Positions 63,496-64,000 of a stretch of 64,000 nt of DNA are shown piece after piece. Source of the DNA: HXMU1420-13 sp963691715 (GTDB taxonomy: Bacteria > Bacteroidota > Rhodothermia > Balneolales > Balneolaceae); the NCBI GenBank assembly GCA_963691715.1, contig OY829281.1, positions 1,240,001-1,304,000 of the forward strand. The letters run 5' to 3'. The notes beneath the pieces were generated by a model. That model searched no databases. It was not told the origin of the DNA and was given only the letters and a program-made list of their open reading frames with translations. How positions within the stretch are numbered: position 1 is the first letter of the stretch; each line of letters starts with the position of its first letter. Made by a program: the position numbers and the translations under genes.

Positions 63496-64000
63496 TTATC
63501 TGAGGTGATCTTCTGTCACAGTTACTGTTACCTGTTTGATCGTACCTGACTTATCAAATATTTGCTTTGATATTGACTTAGTTAAACTCAAATCTTCGAT
63601 ATGTTCATGATCTCCATTTGAAAAGAGAATCGATAACTGATTTGCAGAACCAATTTTGTATTCAATGGGAACTTCACATACTGTGAATTGTACGTTCCCA
63701 GCTTCGTGTTCAAATTCTGATTTACGCAACAATATTGGATTAAAACTTAAAATTCCATGTTCGACTCGTAATCCAAGTTCACCATACCTTGCAAGTATAT
63801 CTTCCTTCACTTGGCCGGTCATACCAGGCTGCTGGGCTCCTCGATGGTAAGGTGTGTGTGAATAAGGGTCTGTTGGGAAGGCTCCATACAGCTCTGGCGA
63901 CTTATGAATACCTATTCCTTCACCTATTTCATAGAAAAAGGAAGCTAGGTCAGCAAATGTAGATTCATTCACAGAATGATCTTTTGCATCGGCACACACT
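63496..64000 (-). CDS. C-terminal part of a probable GH94/GH149-type glycoside phosphorylase (5' end outside window)
   Basis: The frame is open from the window edge to a stop at 63496, giving the last ~168 residues. YGAFPTDPYSHTPYHRGAQQPGMTGQ followed by KEDILARYGELGLRV and an all-beta tail resembles the C-terminal end of the barrel and jelly-roll of cellobiose-phosphorylase-like enzymes. GH149 beta-1,3-oligoglucan phosphorylases occur next to GH17/GH30 genes in marine Bacteroidota, which fits this locus. The family call is from context and a short segment. It lies 26 bases upstream of the exported GH17 gene on the same strand. Confidence 0.5.
   Translation of the reverse strand, partial: VCADAKDHSVNESTFADLASFFYEIGEGIGIHKSPELYGAFPTDPYSHTPYHRGAQQPGMTGQVKEDILARYGELGLRVEHGILSFNPILLRKSEFEHEAGNVQFTVCEVPIEYKIGSANQLSILFSNGDHEHIEDLSLTKSISKQIFDKSGTIKQVTVTVTEDHLR

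Overview
The window looks like a piece of the chromosome of a marine, AT-rich bacterium of the Bacteroidota/Balneolota assemblage. The evidence is a SusC/SusD pair, a type IX secretion C-terminal sorting domain of the NYPNPFNPST form (common in Balneolota and Rhodothermota), DUF4369/TlpA lipoproteins, many lipobox lipoproteins, a Hc1-like histone H1 protein, a proteorhodopsin with a Blh retinal-forming enzyme, and laminarin-type GH17/GH30 enzymes. Lineage is inferred from gene content only. No rRNA, tRNA, CRISPR array or transposase was seen.

Region by region. 1-5130: an operon of a HisN-like phosphatase and an M1-peptidase-fold protein lacking the zinc motif (minus strand), then an unknown lipoprotein, a terpenoid-cyclase-fold protein and a DUF4442 protein. 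5198-6253: a TlpA-type thioredoxin lipoprotein. 6254-8960: an unusual cassette-like stretch of three promoter-poor orphan ORFs (secreted protein, NYN-domain protein, HEPN-like protein), with a related 45-base repeat downstream of each and hairpin elements with integron-attC-like cores around them. 9071-20462: housekeeping-type genes: DUF3311 plus Na+/solute symporter, ABC exporter, B12-binding radical SAM, PPK2, two methyltransferases, RluA-type pseudouridine synthase, RmuC and an alpha/beta hydrolase. 20520-24037: a light-energy module: unknown 7-TM protein, Blh, convergent proteorhodopsin predicted to be green-tuned, and a small PID-CTERM-like protein. 24051-37488: a T9SS-secreted protein, 3-hydroxyacyl-CoA dehydrogenase, penicillin acylase, a GH3/beta-lactamase fusion, a cytidine deaminase with reversed domain order, the histone H1-like protein, an esterase and a multi-PAS HisKA_2 kinase.

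37493-54405 (minus strand) is a SusCD-type uptake locus with no glycoside hydrolase. It encodes SusC, SusD, three large FG-GAP/ASPIC-UnbV lipoproteins, a small lipoprotein and a PAP2/vanadium-haloperoxidase-type lipoprotein. Two of the FG-GAP genes share a 1,953-base segment that appears identical, covering their C-terminal ~60%, while their N-terminal parts have diverged. The shared module is richer in GC than the divergent parts, which suggests recent conversion or module replacement. A near-perfect LacI-family-type operator lies just upstream of susC.

54556-64000 is a glucan-degradation locus: a GH13 lipoprotein, a membrane-anchored HTH regulator with no sensor domain, two cytoplasmic GH17 enzymes, an MFS sugar importer, a GH30 lipoprotein, a GH17 lipoprotein and, at the edge, the C-terminus of what looks like a GH94/GH149-type phosphorylase. 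Together these suggest that beta-1,3/1,6-glucan (laminarin) is cut at the cell surface or periplasm, imported as oligosaccharides by the MFS carrier, and finished in the cytoplasm.
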